From Achromobacter sp. MYb9 (lineage in GTDB: Bacteria > Pseudomonadota > Gammaproteobacteria > Burkholderiales > Burkholderiaceae_B): a DNA stretch of 64,000 nucleotides. The stretch is from contig NZ_PCOQ01000003.1 of the NCBI RefSeq assembly GCF_002975275.1, positions 248,001 through 312,000 on the forward strand. Direction: 5' to 3'. The notes under the pieces were generated by a model. The model was not told the origin of the DNA and made no database searches. It saw only the letters and a list, made by a program, of their open reading frames with translations. This document shows, piece after piece, positions 1 to 7,793 of this stretch. The first letter of the stretch is position 1. Every line of letters starts with the position of its first letter. The translations under genes and the position numbers were made by a program.

Positions 1-419
1 AACTGGACTTGTATGCGGCCATCGGCATCCGCCACGGAATAGGCGCGCCAGCGTTCGCCGCGCAGCGTGACGTCTTCGAATCCGTTGTGGAAATCCTGTA
101 TCAGGGGGTAGTCGGGCGCCCACGGCGACTGCACAAGCAGCCGCTTGTCGGCCAGCGCCCACACCTGGAAATTGAACGATTCGCCATCGAAGCGATTGGA
201 GTAGGGAAGTTCAAAGCGGTCTTCGCTGGACGGCCTGGCCTGCAGCAGGCTGGTGGGCAGCGACAGCAGCGCTTTCTGGGCGGCATCCCGCAAATCCCGG
301 TCCGACAGGCCGGTCTCGGCGCGGGTCTGTTCCAGGTAGATCAAGGAAAAGACGGTTACCCAGGTGGCGATCATGGCCAGGAACAGCGTGACCGCCACTT
401 GTCTGCGCAGGGTCTTCAT
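1..419 (-). CDS. Sensor histidine kinase, N-terminal part (cut by window edge)
   Basis: This is the first 139 codons of a membrane sensor kinase whose transmitter domain lies beyond position 1. The protein opens with MKTLRRQVAVTLFLAMIATW, a basic tip followed by a membrane segment at about residues 8-28. A periplasmic stretch follows, with a conserved-looking PWAPDYPL segment, as in QseC/TctE/PmrB-type kinases. Its ATG overlaps the TGA of the upstream response regulator by 4 bases, so the two are translationally coupled. It presumably phosphorylates that regulator. The exact subfamily cannot be fixed because the HisKA and ATPase domains are not in the window. Confidence 0.85.
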   Translation of the reverse strand, partial: MKTLRRQVAVTLFLAMIATWVTVFSLIYLEQTRAETGLSDRDLRDAAQKALLSLPTSLLQARPSSEDRFELPYSNRFDGESFNFQVWALADKRLLVQSPWAPDYPLIQDFHNGFEDVTLRGERWRAYSVADADGRIQVQ

Positions 420-1084
420 GGCGACACATCCGGCACGATGCGGTAGCCCAACCCGTGCTGGGTCTCGATCAGCCCGTCGCCCAGCTTGCGTCGCAACTGA
501 TGGATATAGACCGCCACGGTGTTGCTTTCGATGGTGCCGCTGCTGCCGTAGACGGCAACTTCCAATTGATCGCGGCTGACGGTGCTGCCCATGCGTTGCA
601 TCAGCGCCAACAGCGTGTGGTACTCATGCGCGCTCAGGCTGACGTCGCTGCCGCCTTGCGTCACCGTGCGGCGCGCGGGCTCCAGCACCACGTCGCGGCA
701 GCGCAGCGCCGACACCACGCTGTTGCTGCTGCGGCGAAGGACTGCGCGCATCCGGGCCAGCAGTTCGTCCAGCTGGAAAGGCTTCACCAGGTAATCGTCG
801 GCGCCGGCGTCCAGGCCCTGGATGCGGTCGCTAAGGCGGTCGCGAGCGGTGATGATCAGGACGGGGGTCGTGTCGAAGCGGGCGCGCAGCGCCTTCAGCA
901 CCGCCAGGCCGCTGCCGTCGGGCAACCCCAGGTCCAGCAGCACGGCTTGATAGCCGTGGTCCACCAGCGCCAGGTGCGCTTGCGGCATGTCGCGCGCCCA
1001 GTCCACGGCGGCGCCATCTTGAATCAGGCCCGCGCGCAGGGCGTCGCCCAGCATGGGGTCGTCTTCTACCAGCAGGATACGCAA
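416..1084 (-). CDS. OmpR-family response regulator (QseB/PmrA-like)
   Basis: A full-length 222-residue OmpR/PhoB-type regulator. The receiver domain (about 1-115) has the acidic pocket VEDD at residues 6-9, phospho-acceptor Asp51 in LLDLGLPDG and the conserved Lys in YLVKPF. The C-terminal winged helix (about 125-220) ends with VAVYIHQLRRKLG and the GLGYR motif. It is the first gene of a two-gene operon with the kinase that continues off the left end. A direct repeat matching the published PmrA box lies 40 bases upstream of its start, which suggests autoregulation. QseB, PmrA and TctD regulators look alike at this level, so no symbol is given. Confidence 0.93.
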   Translation of the reverse strand: MRILLVEDDPMLGDALRAGLIQDGAAVDWARDMPQAHLALVDHGYQAVLLDLGLPDGSGLAVLKALRARFDTTPVLIITARDRLSDRIQGLDAGADDYLVKPFQLDELLARMRAVLRRSSNSVVSALRCRDVVLEPARRTVTQGGSDVSLSAHEYHTLLALMQRMGSTVSRDQLEVAVYGSSGTIESNTVAVYIHQLRRKLGDGLIETQHGLGYRIVPDVSP

Positions 1085-1123
1085 GCAAGCTCCAGGGCCG
1101 TCCGTGGCGGGTTGCGCCGGGGC

Positions 1124-1140
1124 CTTAAAGAATTATTAAA
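1124..1140 (-). promoter_or_regulatory. PmrA/QseB-box-like direct repeat
   Basis: On the minus strand the sequence reads TTTAAT-AATTC-TTTAAG, two hexamers 11 bases apart. This fits the known PmrA box pattern YTTAAK-N5-YTTAAK at every defined position. It lies between the divergent regulator gene (start 1084) and the MipA-type gene (start 1217), where it could control either or both. No strong -10 box is obvious on the minus strand; GACAAT at 1151-1156 is a possible -10 for the plus-strand gene. Regulation itself is inferred. Confidence 0.55.
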
Positions 1141-1216
1141 AGTTGCTCAGGACAATGCAGGCCAAGCCCGGGGGCGGTCGCCCACGGTCACTGTAATAAC
1201 ACTGAAGGAAGCCCTG

Positions 1217-1981
1217 ATGCGGATGGGTATATTAGCAAGAGGCGCGCTTGCGGGCGCGATGTTCACCGGGGCTGGCGCGGTCTACGCGCAAAGCGGGAAC
1301 TTCATCGGATTGGGGGTCGGAGCGATTCCCGTTTATGAGGGTTCCAGCGAGTATCGGGCGCTTCCGGTGCCGCTGATCAACTACCAATCCGGCAATTTCT
1401 TCATCACGCCCCGCATGGGGCTCCCCGCGATGGGGCTGAAGACTTCGCTGGCATCCGATCTGGATGCGGGCGTATTCGTGGGGATGTCGCTGGGGCGCAA
1501 GGCCGATGACGCCGACCTCACGAAGGGGCTGGACGACATCAAATTCCACGGCGCCTACGGCGCCTACGTGGAATGGACCCCCGGCCGGTATTCGCTGGGC
1601 GCGGGCTACAAGCAGGCGGCCCGCAGCGGCTACGGCGGCACGCTGGAACTGCGGGCGTCGTATGCGGCGCTGATGACCGAGAAGCACACCGTGCAGGTGG
1701 GCGTTCGCACCGAATGGGCCAGCAGCGATTACATGCAGACCTGGTTCGGCGTCACGTCCTCGCAAGCGGCCCGCAGCCGCGAGGGCCTGTCGACGTACTC
1801 GCCTTCGTCGGGGTTCAAGAACGTGGGTCTCTACTCCACCTGGATGTACCAGATCAATCCCAGCTGGAGCACGGTGTCCACGATTGGCGTCAACACCTTG
1901 CTGGGCGACGCCCGAGACAGCCCGCTGACCGACCGCAAGACCAACGTATTCGGCTCGGTGGGCGTGGCGTACCGCTTCTGA
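1217..1981 (+). CDS. MipA/OmpV-family outer-membrane protein
   Basis: A 254-residue predicted beta-barrel of the MipA/OmpV family, whose members scaffold murein synthases or affect antibiotic entry. It has a signal peptide ending near AVYAQSG (about residue 24). Alternating aromatic/hydrophobic strands follow (IPVYEGSSEYRALPVPLINYQ is the family's typical opening segment), and the protein ends in VAYRF, an outer-membrane C-terminal phenylalanine. The start at 1217 is chosen because AAGGA sits 8 bases upstream and the signal peptide follows directly; the frame stays open further upstream only as antisense to the regulator. It is divergent from the two-component operon and shares its regulatory repeat. 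Confidence 0.9.
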   Translation: MRMGILARGALAGAMFTGAGAVYAQSGNFIGLGVGAIPVYEGSSEYRALPVPLINYQSGNFFITPRMGLPAMGLKTSLASDLDAGVFVGMSLGRKADDADLTKGLDDIKFHGAYGAYVEWTPGRYSLGAGYKQAARSGYGGTLELRASYAALMTEKHTVQVGVRTEWASSDYMQTWFGVTSSQAARSREGLSTYSPSSGFKNVGLYSTWMYQINPSWSTVSTIGVNTLLGDARDSPLTDRKTNVFGSVGVAYRF

Positions 1982-2082
1982 TCGGTGGGCAGGGCGGACG
2001 CAAAAACGGATGACGGTTCTGCTGGGGGAACAGATACAATTTCCGCCAGAATCTCCGCCACCCGTTTTGATGATCCCATCCC

Positions 2083-3078
2083 ATGCCCGCCTTCCCGCCC
2101 GAGCCCCAAGCTGTCCATAGCCCCACCACGCGCCACGCGATATTCATCGTCGCCACGCTGAACCCGGGGGCTGCCGCCGCCGAAACCGTCCGCGGCTGGT
2201 GCGCCGACGTGGCCACATTGACGCGTACCGTCGGGACGCGCGCGCCGCAGCAGAATCTATCCTGTGTCTGTGCGTTCGGGTCGGACGCCTGGGATGTGCT
2301 GTTCGGGCAGCCTCGGCCAGCGTCCCTGCATCCGTTCCGCGTGTTCGGCGACGGCGCGCGCGTTGCGGTGTCCACGCCTGGCGATCTGCTGCTGCACATC
2401 CGCGCGGAATCCATGGACGTTTGCTTTGAGCTTGCGACGCTGCTGGTCAACGGGCTGGGCGATGCCGTGACCGTGGTCGACGAAGTCCATGGCTTTCGCT
2501 ACTTCGACCGGCGCGCCATCATCGGTTTCGTCGACGGCACCGAAAACCCCGAAGGGCGCGAGGCCGTCGATTTCACCGTGATCGGCGACGAAGACTCGGA
2601 ATTCGCGGGTGGCAGCTACGTGCTGGTGCAGAAGTATCTGCACGACATGGCGGGGTGGAACGCCCTGACGGTCGAGAACCAGGAAGGCATCATTGGCCGC
2701 CACAAGCTATCGAATGTGGAACTGGACGACGATATCAAGCCGGCGTCTTCGCACAGCGCGCTGACGACGCTGGAAGAGAACGGCCAGGAAGTGAAAATCC
2801 TGCGCGACAACATGCCGTTCGGCCGTCCCGGCGTGGGTGAATTCGGCACGTATTTCATCGGCTACGCGCGTTCGCCCGCGCCGATCGAGCAAATGCTCGA
2901 GAACATGTTCGTCGGCCGTCCGGCCGGCAATTACGACCGCCTGCTGGACTACAGCCGTGCCGTGACGGGCAGCCTGTTCTTCGTGCCGTCCGCCGAACTG
3001 CTGGAATCCTTGGAAACGCGTGCGGCCGTTGCGCAAGCACCGCAGTTGGCGGCGACGCCGTCTCCTTCGGCCGCCTGA
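2083..3078 (+). CDS. DyP-type heme peroxidase (YfeX-like)
   Basis: A 331-residue dye-decolourising peroxidase, a cytoplasmic heme enzyme that oxidises bulky substrates with hydrogen peroxide. The family hallmark GFVDGTENP is at about residues 148-156; its Asp is the distal catalytic residue. The second half contains KILRDNMPFG and FIGYARSP, typical of the YfeX/class P branch, and the C-terminal ferredoxin-like fold ends in LDYSRAVTGSLFFVPS. No Tat signal is present and no encapsulin gene lies beside it, so a cytosolic location is likely. It is transcribed alone, with about 100 bases before it and 213 bases before the next gene. Its physiological substrate cannot be read from sequence. Confidence 0.93.
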   Translation: MPAFPPEPQAVHSPTTRHAIFIVATLNPGAAAAETVRGWCADVATLTRTVGTRAPQQNLSCVCAFGSDAWDVLFGQPRPASLHPFRVFGDGARVAVSTPGDLLLHIRAESMDVCFELATLLVNGLGDAVTVVDEVHGFRYFDRRAIIGFVDGTENPEGREAVDFTVIGDEDSEFAGGSYVLVQKYLHDMAGWNALTVENQEGIIGRHKLSNVELDDDIKPASSHSALTTLEENGQEVKILRDNMPFGRPGVGEFGTYFIGYARSPAPIEQMLENMFVGRPAGNYDRLLDYSRAVTGSLFFVPSAELLESLETRAAVAQAPQLAATPSPSAA

Positions 3079-3291
3079 CGGTTGCTGCCCGGCTCCACGT
3101 CACCGGTATTTCTGCTTCTACGACTAAAGACCGATGCGTCCGCACCGGTCCGCTGCTACCGTCCGCCAGGAGCAGTCCCGCAGCTCAGGCTCCGACCGTC
3201 CGGCTGCATGGCAGCGCGGCGGGAGCCGGGCGCGGGGGCTGCCTGGCCGGCGCTGGCGCGGCTTCCTTTTGTCAGCAAGCAGGAGAACATC
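3079..3291 (+). promoter_or_regulatory. Leader/promoter region of the peptide locus (213 bases)
   Basis: No gene or strong promoter can be read here. A direct repeat of CACCGGT occurs at 3101-3107 and 3143-3149, 42 bases or four helical turns apart, which could be a regulator site or chance. The ribosome site AGGAGA lies at 3281-3286. Confidence 0.3.
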
Positions 3292-3489
3292 ATGCAGAAA
3301 ATCAACAAACCGGAACCGTCGGATACGGCAGCGGACCTTCAGGTTCAGCCTTTGACCTCGGAAGAAATCGGCCAGGTCAGCGGCGGCGTAGGCACGGCCC
3401 GGATGCTCACGGCCGTTACGCCAGGCAAAGGCAACGGCGCTCGGGGGAACATGCTGAATACCGGCAAAGGGCTTTTCACCGGAAAGTAA
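3292..3489 (+). CDS. Double-glycine leader peptide 1 (microcin-like or signal precursor)
   Basis: A 65-residue precursor. Residues 1-32 form a leader ending VSGG; its QVQPL (17-21), Glu25 and VSGG (29-32) recur at the same positions in the next peptide. The predicted mature part is 33 residues, rich in Gly, Thr and Lys, with five basic and no acidic residues and no cysteine. The start at 3292 is preferred over an in-frame upstream start at 3082 because AGGAGA lies 5 bases before it and the leader then matches peptide 2 in length. It is the first gene of a peptide-peptide-HlyD-C39 ABC locus. C39 peptidases cut after GG, so export with cleavage is expected. Antibacterial or signalling function is inferred; no immunity gene or modifying enzyme is seen. 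Confidence 0.8.
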   Translation: MQKINKPEPSDTAADLQVQPLTSEEIGQVSGGVGTARMLTAVTPGKGNGARGNMLNTGKGLFTGK

Positions 3490-3533
3490 GTCAACCCGCG
3501 ACGCCATCAACGGCGCGCCAACGGGAGTCATCC

Positions 3534-3716
3534 ATGGAAAAGACCGTGCCTATGGTGTCGATGGACGACACCTCGGAAAAGCAGGTCCAACCGCTCAGCG
3601 AGCGCGAAGTCCTGGAAGTGAGCGGGGGGGCGAATAGCCGGCAAATCTTCATCAAAAGCCCGACGGCCCCCACGGGCCCTGCCGCCAGGCCAAGCCGCCA
3701 GAGCAACTTCCGGTAA
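3534..3716 (+). CDS. Double-glycine leader peptide 2 (microcin-like or signal precursor)
   Basis: A 60-residue precursor encoded 44 bases after peptide 1. The leader is again exactly 32 residues. It shares Lys3, Asp11, QVQPL (17-21), Glu25 and VSGG (29-32) with peptide 1. The predicted 28-residue core is unrelated to core 1: it starts ANSRQIFIKS and continues as a proline/arginine-rich tail with five basic and no acidic residues and no cysteine. A GGAG ribosome site lies about 8 bases before the ATG. Shared leader with diverged cores is what two substrates of one C39 exporter should look like. A terminator follows at 3742-3773. It could be half of a two-peptide bacteriocin, a proline-rich antimicrobial, or a pheromone. 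Confidence 0.78.
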   Translation: MEKTVPMVSMDDTSEKQVQPLSEREVLEVSGGANSRQIFIKSPTAPTGPAARPSRQSNFR

Positions 3717-3741
3717 GCCCGGTTCCAGGCCGCAGTCATGA

Positions 3742-3773
3742 CACGCGGCGGCTTGGCCGTCGCGTGCTTTTTT
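3742..3773 (+). terminator. Intrinsic terminator/attenuator between peptide and exporter genes
   Basis: A 10-base-pair stem (3742-3751 with 3757-3766, one G-U pair) with a 5-base loop is followed directly by six T residues (3768-3773). It lies 25 bases after peptide 2 and 28 bases before the fusion-protein start. Partial termination here would give many peptide transcripts for few exporter transcripts. Confidence 0.75.
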
Positions 3774-3800
3774 CCCTCTGCTTGTTTCAGGCCTTGCCCG

Positions 3801-5048
3801 ATGTCGCTTTATCGCAAACAAGCGCTAGCCGCGCAACGTTCCGTCGGACTGGGCGATATCGTCCTGATCCGGCCGGTGTCGTTTGCCCTGGTCACGGCGG
3901 TGTTGGGCGGCTTCGTGCTGGCCGTGTGCCTGTTCCTGGCGTTCGGCACCTATACCAAGCGCGCGACGGTCAGCGGCCAGCTTGCCCCGGACGCCGGCTT
4001 GCTCAAACTCTATGTGCCACAGGCGGGCGTGGTGCTGGAACGTCCCGCCCGCGAGGGCCAGCATGTCCGGGCAGGCGACGTGCTGTACGTCGTGTCGGGC
4101 GACCAGCAAAGCGCGCTTGGCGACACCCAGCAGGCCATCAGCGGGCAGATACGGCAGCGCGAAGACAGCCTGCGCCAGGCCCGCCAGAAAACTCTGTTGC
4201 TGCAACGAAGCGAACACGACACGCTGGCCGCGGGCATCAACGGATTGACGTCGCAGCTTGCGGCGATCGACAGCCAGATCGACGGCCAACGCGGCCGGAT
4301 CAAGCTGGCGGAGGATAGCGCGCAGCGCTATCGAAACCTGATGGAAAAGGGCTACCTGTCGCCCGAAGAATCCGACCAGAAGCGCGCCGATCTGCTAGAG
4401 CAGCGCAACCAGCTGCAGGCCTTGCTGCGCGACCGCATCGGTATCGCCATGGACCTTGCCAATCGGAAATCTTCGCTGGCCGACCTGACGCTGCGCCAGC
4501 AGAACCAGCTGGCGCAGCTGGACCGCGACCTGGCGGGCGTGGCGGTGGACCTGACCCAAAGCGAAGCCAAGCGTCGCGTCGTCGTGACGGCGCCGCAGGC
4601 GGGCGTGCTGACCGCGATGACGGCCGAGGTGGGCCAGGCGGTGGACCCCCGGCGCCCGCTGGCCGCAATCGTGCCTGACGGCGCCAAGTTGCTGGCCGAG
4701 CTGTACGCGCCCAGCCGCGCGGTGGGTTTCGTGGCGCCGGGCGATGCCGTGCTGATGCGCCTTGAAGCCTACCCATACCAGACCTTCGGCCAGCAGCGCG
4801 GCGTGGTCCAGACCGTGACGCGCAGCGCGTTGCCGGAATGGCAAATGACCGATGGCGCTGCGGGACCGGGCGATAAAGAACCGATGTATCGGATAACGGT
4901 ATCGCTGGACACGCCGGCGCACGGCCCCCAGGGGCAGGTGCTGGCGTTGCGGCCCGGCATGCGGCTGGACGCGGACCTGCTTCAGCAGACGCGCCGCCTG
5001 TACCAATGGGCGTTCGATCCCGCCTATCGACTGTCGGGGAAACTGTGA
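3801..5048 (+). CDS. HlyD/CvaA-type membrane fusion protein of peptide exporter
   Basis: A 415-residue periplasmic adaptor linking an inner-membrane ABC exporter to an outer-membrane channel. One transmembrane helix (about 33-53, SFALVTAVLGGFVLAVCLFL) is followed by a lipoyl-like half-motif (VPQAGVVLERPAREGQHVRAGD), a long coiled coil (about 110-245, heptad-rich Gln/Leu/Arg) and the returning half-motif VVVTAPQAGVLTAMTAEVGQ. The ATG at 3801 is chosen because it gives the usual short cytoplasmic tip MSLYRKQ; the frame upstream runs through the terminator hairpin. It ends 2 bases before the ABC gene. No TolC-type channel is encoded nearby, so an outer-membrane partner elsewhere is needed. Confidence 0.92.
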   Translation: MSLYRKQALAAQRSVGLGDIVLIRPVSFALVTAVLGGFVLAVCLFLAFGTYTKRATVSGQLAPDAGLLKLYVPQAGVVLERPAREGQHVRAGDVLYVVSGDQQSALGDTQQAISGQIRQREDSLRQARQKTLLLQRSEHDTLAAGINGLTSQLAAIDSQIDGQRGRIKLAEDSAQRYRNLMEKGYLSPEESDQKRADLLEQRNQLQALLRDRIGIAMDLANRKSSLADLTLRQQNQLAQLDRDLAGVAVDLTQSEAKRRVVVTAPQAGVLTAMTAEVGQAVDPRRPLAAIVPDGAKLLAELYAPSRAVGFVAPGDAVLMRLEAYPYQTFGQQRGVVQTVTRSALPEWQMTDGAAGPGDKEPMYRITVSLDTPAHGPQGQVLALRPGMRLDADLLQQTRRLYQWAFDPAYRLSGKL

Positions 5049-5050
5049 CC

Positions 5051-7219
5051 ATGCTTGAACGCCTGACGCTCGGCGTCAAACGGCGGGTGCCCAGGCTCCT
5101 GCAAACCGAGGCCGCCGAGTGCGGACTGGCTTGCGTGGGCATGGTTGCGGGGTTCCATGGCCACCACCAAAGCCTGGCCAGCCTGCGCGGCCGCTTTCCC
5201 GTGTCGCTCAAAGGCGCCACGCTTGCAACGCTGATTCATGTGGCCGGCCAGCTGGGGCTGGCGTCCCGGCCCGTGAAGGCGGGCCTGGGCGCGCTTGGCA
5301 AGCTGAAACTTCCCTGCATCCTGCATTGGGAGTTCAACCACTTCGTGGTGCTGACCGACATCAATGCGCGGTCGGCCACGCTGATCGACCCCGCCTCTGG
5401 CGTCCGGAAATGCACCATTAGCGAGCTGTCCGCGTCGTACACCGGCGTGGCGCTGGAACTGTGGCCGACGCCGGATTTCCAGACGGCCAACGAGAACAAA
5501 CCGGTCCGGCTACGTGAACTGACGGGGCGAGTTACCGGCCTGGGCGCGGCGTTTTCGCAGGTAATGCTGCTGGCGTTGGCGCTGGAAGTGCTGACGGTGG
5601 TTCAGCCCTTTTTTCTGCAATGGGTCGTGGACCACGTGTTGAACACCGGTGACCGCGACCTTCTGACCACGCTGGCGCTGGCCTTTGGCCTGCTGATGGT
5701 GATGCTGCAGCTGACGTCGGTGGCGCGCAGCTGGATGCTGATGTTCATGGGCACGACGCTGAACCTGCAATGGCGCAGCAACGTCTTCACGCATCTGCTG
5801 CGGCTGCCTGTCGGGTACTTCGAAAAGCGGCACCTGGGTGACATCGTGTCGCGCTTCGGGGCCATCGACACCATCCAGCGCACCGTCACCACGTCGTTCC
5901 TGGAGGCGCTGCTGGACGGCATCGTCATGGTGATCACGCTGGTGTTGATGTTCTTGTACAGCCCGCCGCTGGCGTGGATCGCGGTGGGCGCGATGGCGTT
6001 GTACGGGCTGGCGCGGTGGTCTGGCTATGCGTCGCTGCGCTATGCCACCGAAGAACACATCATTCACGCCGCGAAAGAACAATCGCACTTTCTGGAAACC
6101 GTGCGCGGGGTCAAGGCGATCAAGCTATTCCAGCATCAGAACGACCGGCGTTCGCGTTGGCTGGCGCTGCTGGTCAATGAAATCAATGCCGATCTGCGTG
6201 TGCAGAAGTGGGCGCTGTTTTTCCGCACGTTCAACGGTCTGCTCTTTGGCCTGTCGTCGATTGCGATCCTGTGGCTGGGCGCGCGGCTGGTCCTGGATGG
6301 CCAGTTCACGGTCGGCGCCTTGCTGGCCTTCATCGTCTACAAGACCCTGTTCGACAAGCGGGTGGCGGCGCTGCTGGACAAGTTCGTGGAAGTGAAAATG
6401 TTGCGGCTGCAGGGCGAACGCCTGGCGGATATCGTCCGCGAGACGCCGGAAGCCGCCGACGAGATGCCGCGCGCGGATGGCGCCGTGACGCAGTCACCCG
6501 CCATCGAAGTGCGCAATCTGCGTTTTCGCTATAGCCCGCAAGAGCCTTACGTCCTGGACGATGTCAGCTTTCGCATTGAACCGGGCGAATCCGTCGCCAT
6601 CACGGGCCCCTCCGGCGGCGGCAAGACGACGCTGATCAATATCCTGCTGGGCATCCTGACGCCTACTGAAGGCGAAGTGCTGGTCGACGGCGTGCCGGTG
6701 CGCGGAATGGGCGCGGCCGCCCTGCGCAGGATGGCGGGAACGGTGCTGCAGGACGATGTGCTGTTTGCCGGATCCATCGGCGAGAACATCAGCTTCTTCG
6801 ACCCGCAGTACGACCCGGACCGAGCCGCCGAATGCGCGGCAATCGCCGCCATTCACGACGACATCTGCGCGATGCCCATGGGCTACAACACGCTGGTTGG
6901 CGACATGGGGACGGTATTGTCCGGCGGGCAGAAACAACGCGTGTTGCTGGCGCGCGCGCTCTACAAGCAGCCGGCGCTGCTGTTCCTGGACGAGGCGACA
7001 AGCCATTTGGACATCACGCGCGAGCGGGTGGTCAACGTGGCCATCGCCAAACTGAACATGACGCGGGTGATCGTGGCGCATCGGCCCGACACCATCGCCG
7101 CGGCCGGGCGCGAGATTGCGCTCGCGGGCGGCAAGGTCGCCGCCGACAGCGGCGCGCCTAAACTGGCTTCCCGAACACGCCGCCGCGCCGAGCCACAAGC
7201 GTCGCCTGTGTACGATTAA
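5051..7219 (+). CDS. Peptidase-C39 bacteriocin-type ABC exporter/maturase
   Basis: A 722-residue bifunctional exporter of the CvaB/LagD class. Residues 1-135 form a C39 cysteine peptidase with an intact triad: Cys24 in TEAAECGLAC, His97 in WEFNHFVVL and Asp113 in LIDPASG. Oxyanion-type Gln18 is also present. Six transmembrane helices occupy about 165-430. The ATPase domain has GPSGGGKTT, the signature LSGGQKQR, Walker B LLFLDEA and a switch histidine in IVAHRPD. It should cleave the double-glycine leaders of the two upstream peptides and export the cores. The ATG at 5051 is used because it puts the peptidase Cys at the normal distance from the N-terminus. Its last 62 bases overlap the convergent regulator gene. 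Confidence 0.95.
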   Translation: MLERLTLGVKRRVPRLLQTEAAECGLACVGMVAGFHGHHQSLASLRGRFPVSLKGATLATLIHVAGQLGLASRPVKAGLGALGKLKLPCILHWEFNHFVVLTDINARSATLIDPASGVRKCTISELSASYTGVALELWPTPDFQTANENKPVRLRELTGRVTGLGAAFSQVMLLALALEVLTVVQPFFLQWVVDHVLNTGDRDLLTTLALAFGLLMVMLQLTSVARSWMLMFMGTTLNLQWRSNVFTHLLRLPVGYFEKRHLGDIVSRFGAIDTIQRTVTTSFLEALLDGIVMVITLVLMFLYSPPLAWIAVGAMALYGLARWSGYASLRYATEEHIIHAAKEQSHFLETVRGVKAIKLFQHQNDRRSRWLALLVNEINADLRVQKWALFFRTFNGLLFGLSSIAILWLGARLVLDGQFTVGALLAFIVYKTLFDKRVAALLDKFVEVKMLRLQGERLADIVRETPEAADEMPRADGAVTQSPAIEVRNLRFRYSPQEPYVLDDVSFRIEPGESVAITGPSGGGKTTLINILLGILTPTEGEVLVDGVPVRGMGAAALRRMAGTVLQDDVLFAGSIGENISFFDPQYDPDRAAECAAIAAIHDDICAMPMGYNTLVGDMGTVLSGGQKQRVLLARALYKQPALLFLDEATSHLDITRERVVNVAIAKLNMTRVIVAHRPDTIAAAGREIALAGGKVAADSGAPKLASRTRRRAEPQASPVYD

Positions 7220-7793
7220 GCACGCCAAGCGCGCCCAGAATCGCCGACACATGTGTCTTGACGGTTTTTTCCGTCATGTTGAGGCGTTCCGAGATTTCCT
7301 TGTTGCGCAGGCCGTCGCACATCAGCCGCAGCACTTCGCCCTGGCGCGGCGTCAAGGTGCGCAGCAGGGCGGCATCGTCCTGTGCGCCGGCTGGCGCGCC
7401 GGCAGCGAATTTGCCGGGCAGGGTGTCGGCCGCGTTAAGCGTTTCCAGTGCCGCGGCCAGCTCCTGGCAACTGGCGGATTTGTTCAGATAGCCGCGCGCG
7501 CCGGCCTCCATCGCGCGGCGCTCGTCTTCGGGGTCCTGCGAGGCGGACAGCACCAGCACGCGTAGTTGCGAGCGCCGTTGGCGCAAGCGCTTGAGAAGGT
7601 CCGCGCCGGCCATGTCGGGCAGGTAGTAGTCCATGATGACGTTGCCGATGCCGGTGTGGCGCTCCAGCACATCCAGCGCTTCCTGGCCGCTGGCGGCGGG
7701 ATGCACCGTCAGCGCCGGCAGGGCATGCGCCAGCGCCATGACCAGGGCTTCGCGGAACATGGCGTGATCATCGACAAGCAATACGGCCTTCAT
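7158..7793 (-). CDS. NarL/FixJ-type response regulator (LuxR HTH)
   Basis: A 211-residue regulator. The receiver domain has VDDH at 7-10, phospho-acceptor Asp55 in IMDYYLPD, and Lys in YLNKSAS. A linker rich in Ala and Gly leads to a LuxR-type helix-turn-helix (about 142-205: LTPRQGEVLRLM, EKTVKTHV). Its ATG overlaps the TGA of the hybrid kinase by 4 bases, so the kinase is the likely partner. The 3' end runs 62 bases into the end of the convergent C39 exporter gene, so strong transcription of one gene would be antisense to the other. A role in controlling the peptide locus is only suggested by position. Confidence 0.92.
   Translation of the reverse strand: MKAVLLVDDHAMFREALVMALAHALPALTVHPAASGQEALDVLERHTGIGNVIMDYYLPDMAGADLLKRLRQRRSQLRVLVLSASQDPEDERRAMEAGARGYLNKSASCQELAAALETLNAADTLPGKFAAGAPAGAQDDAALLRTLTPRQGEVLRLMCDGLRNKEISERLNMTEKTVKTHVSAILGALGVLNRTQATLVARRGGVFGKPV

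Noticed and set aside
455-1216. In-frame N-terminal extension of the MipA gene
   Set aside because: It runs antisense through the response regulator and lacks any signal peptide; the ATG at 1217 has a ribosome site and signal sequence.
3101-3149. CACCGGT direct repeat as operator of the peptide locus
   Set aside because: Two 7-base matches in 213 GC-rich bases can arise by chance and no promoter elements are aligned with them; kept only as a note.
3717-3800. Immunity gene in the peptide locus
   Set aside because: The space is filled by the terminator; no small membrane-type frame with a ribosome site was found here or at 3079-3291.
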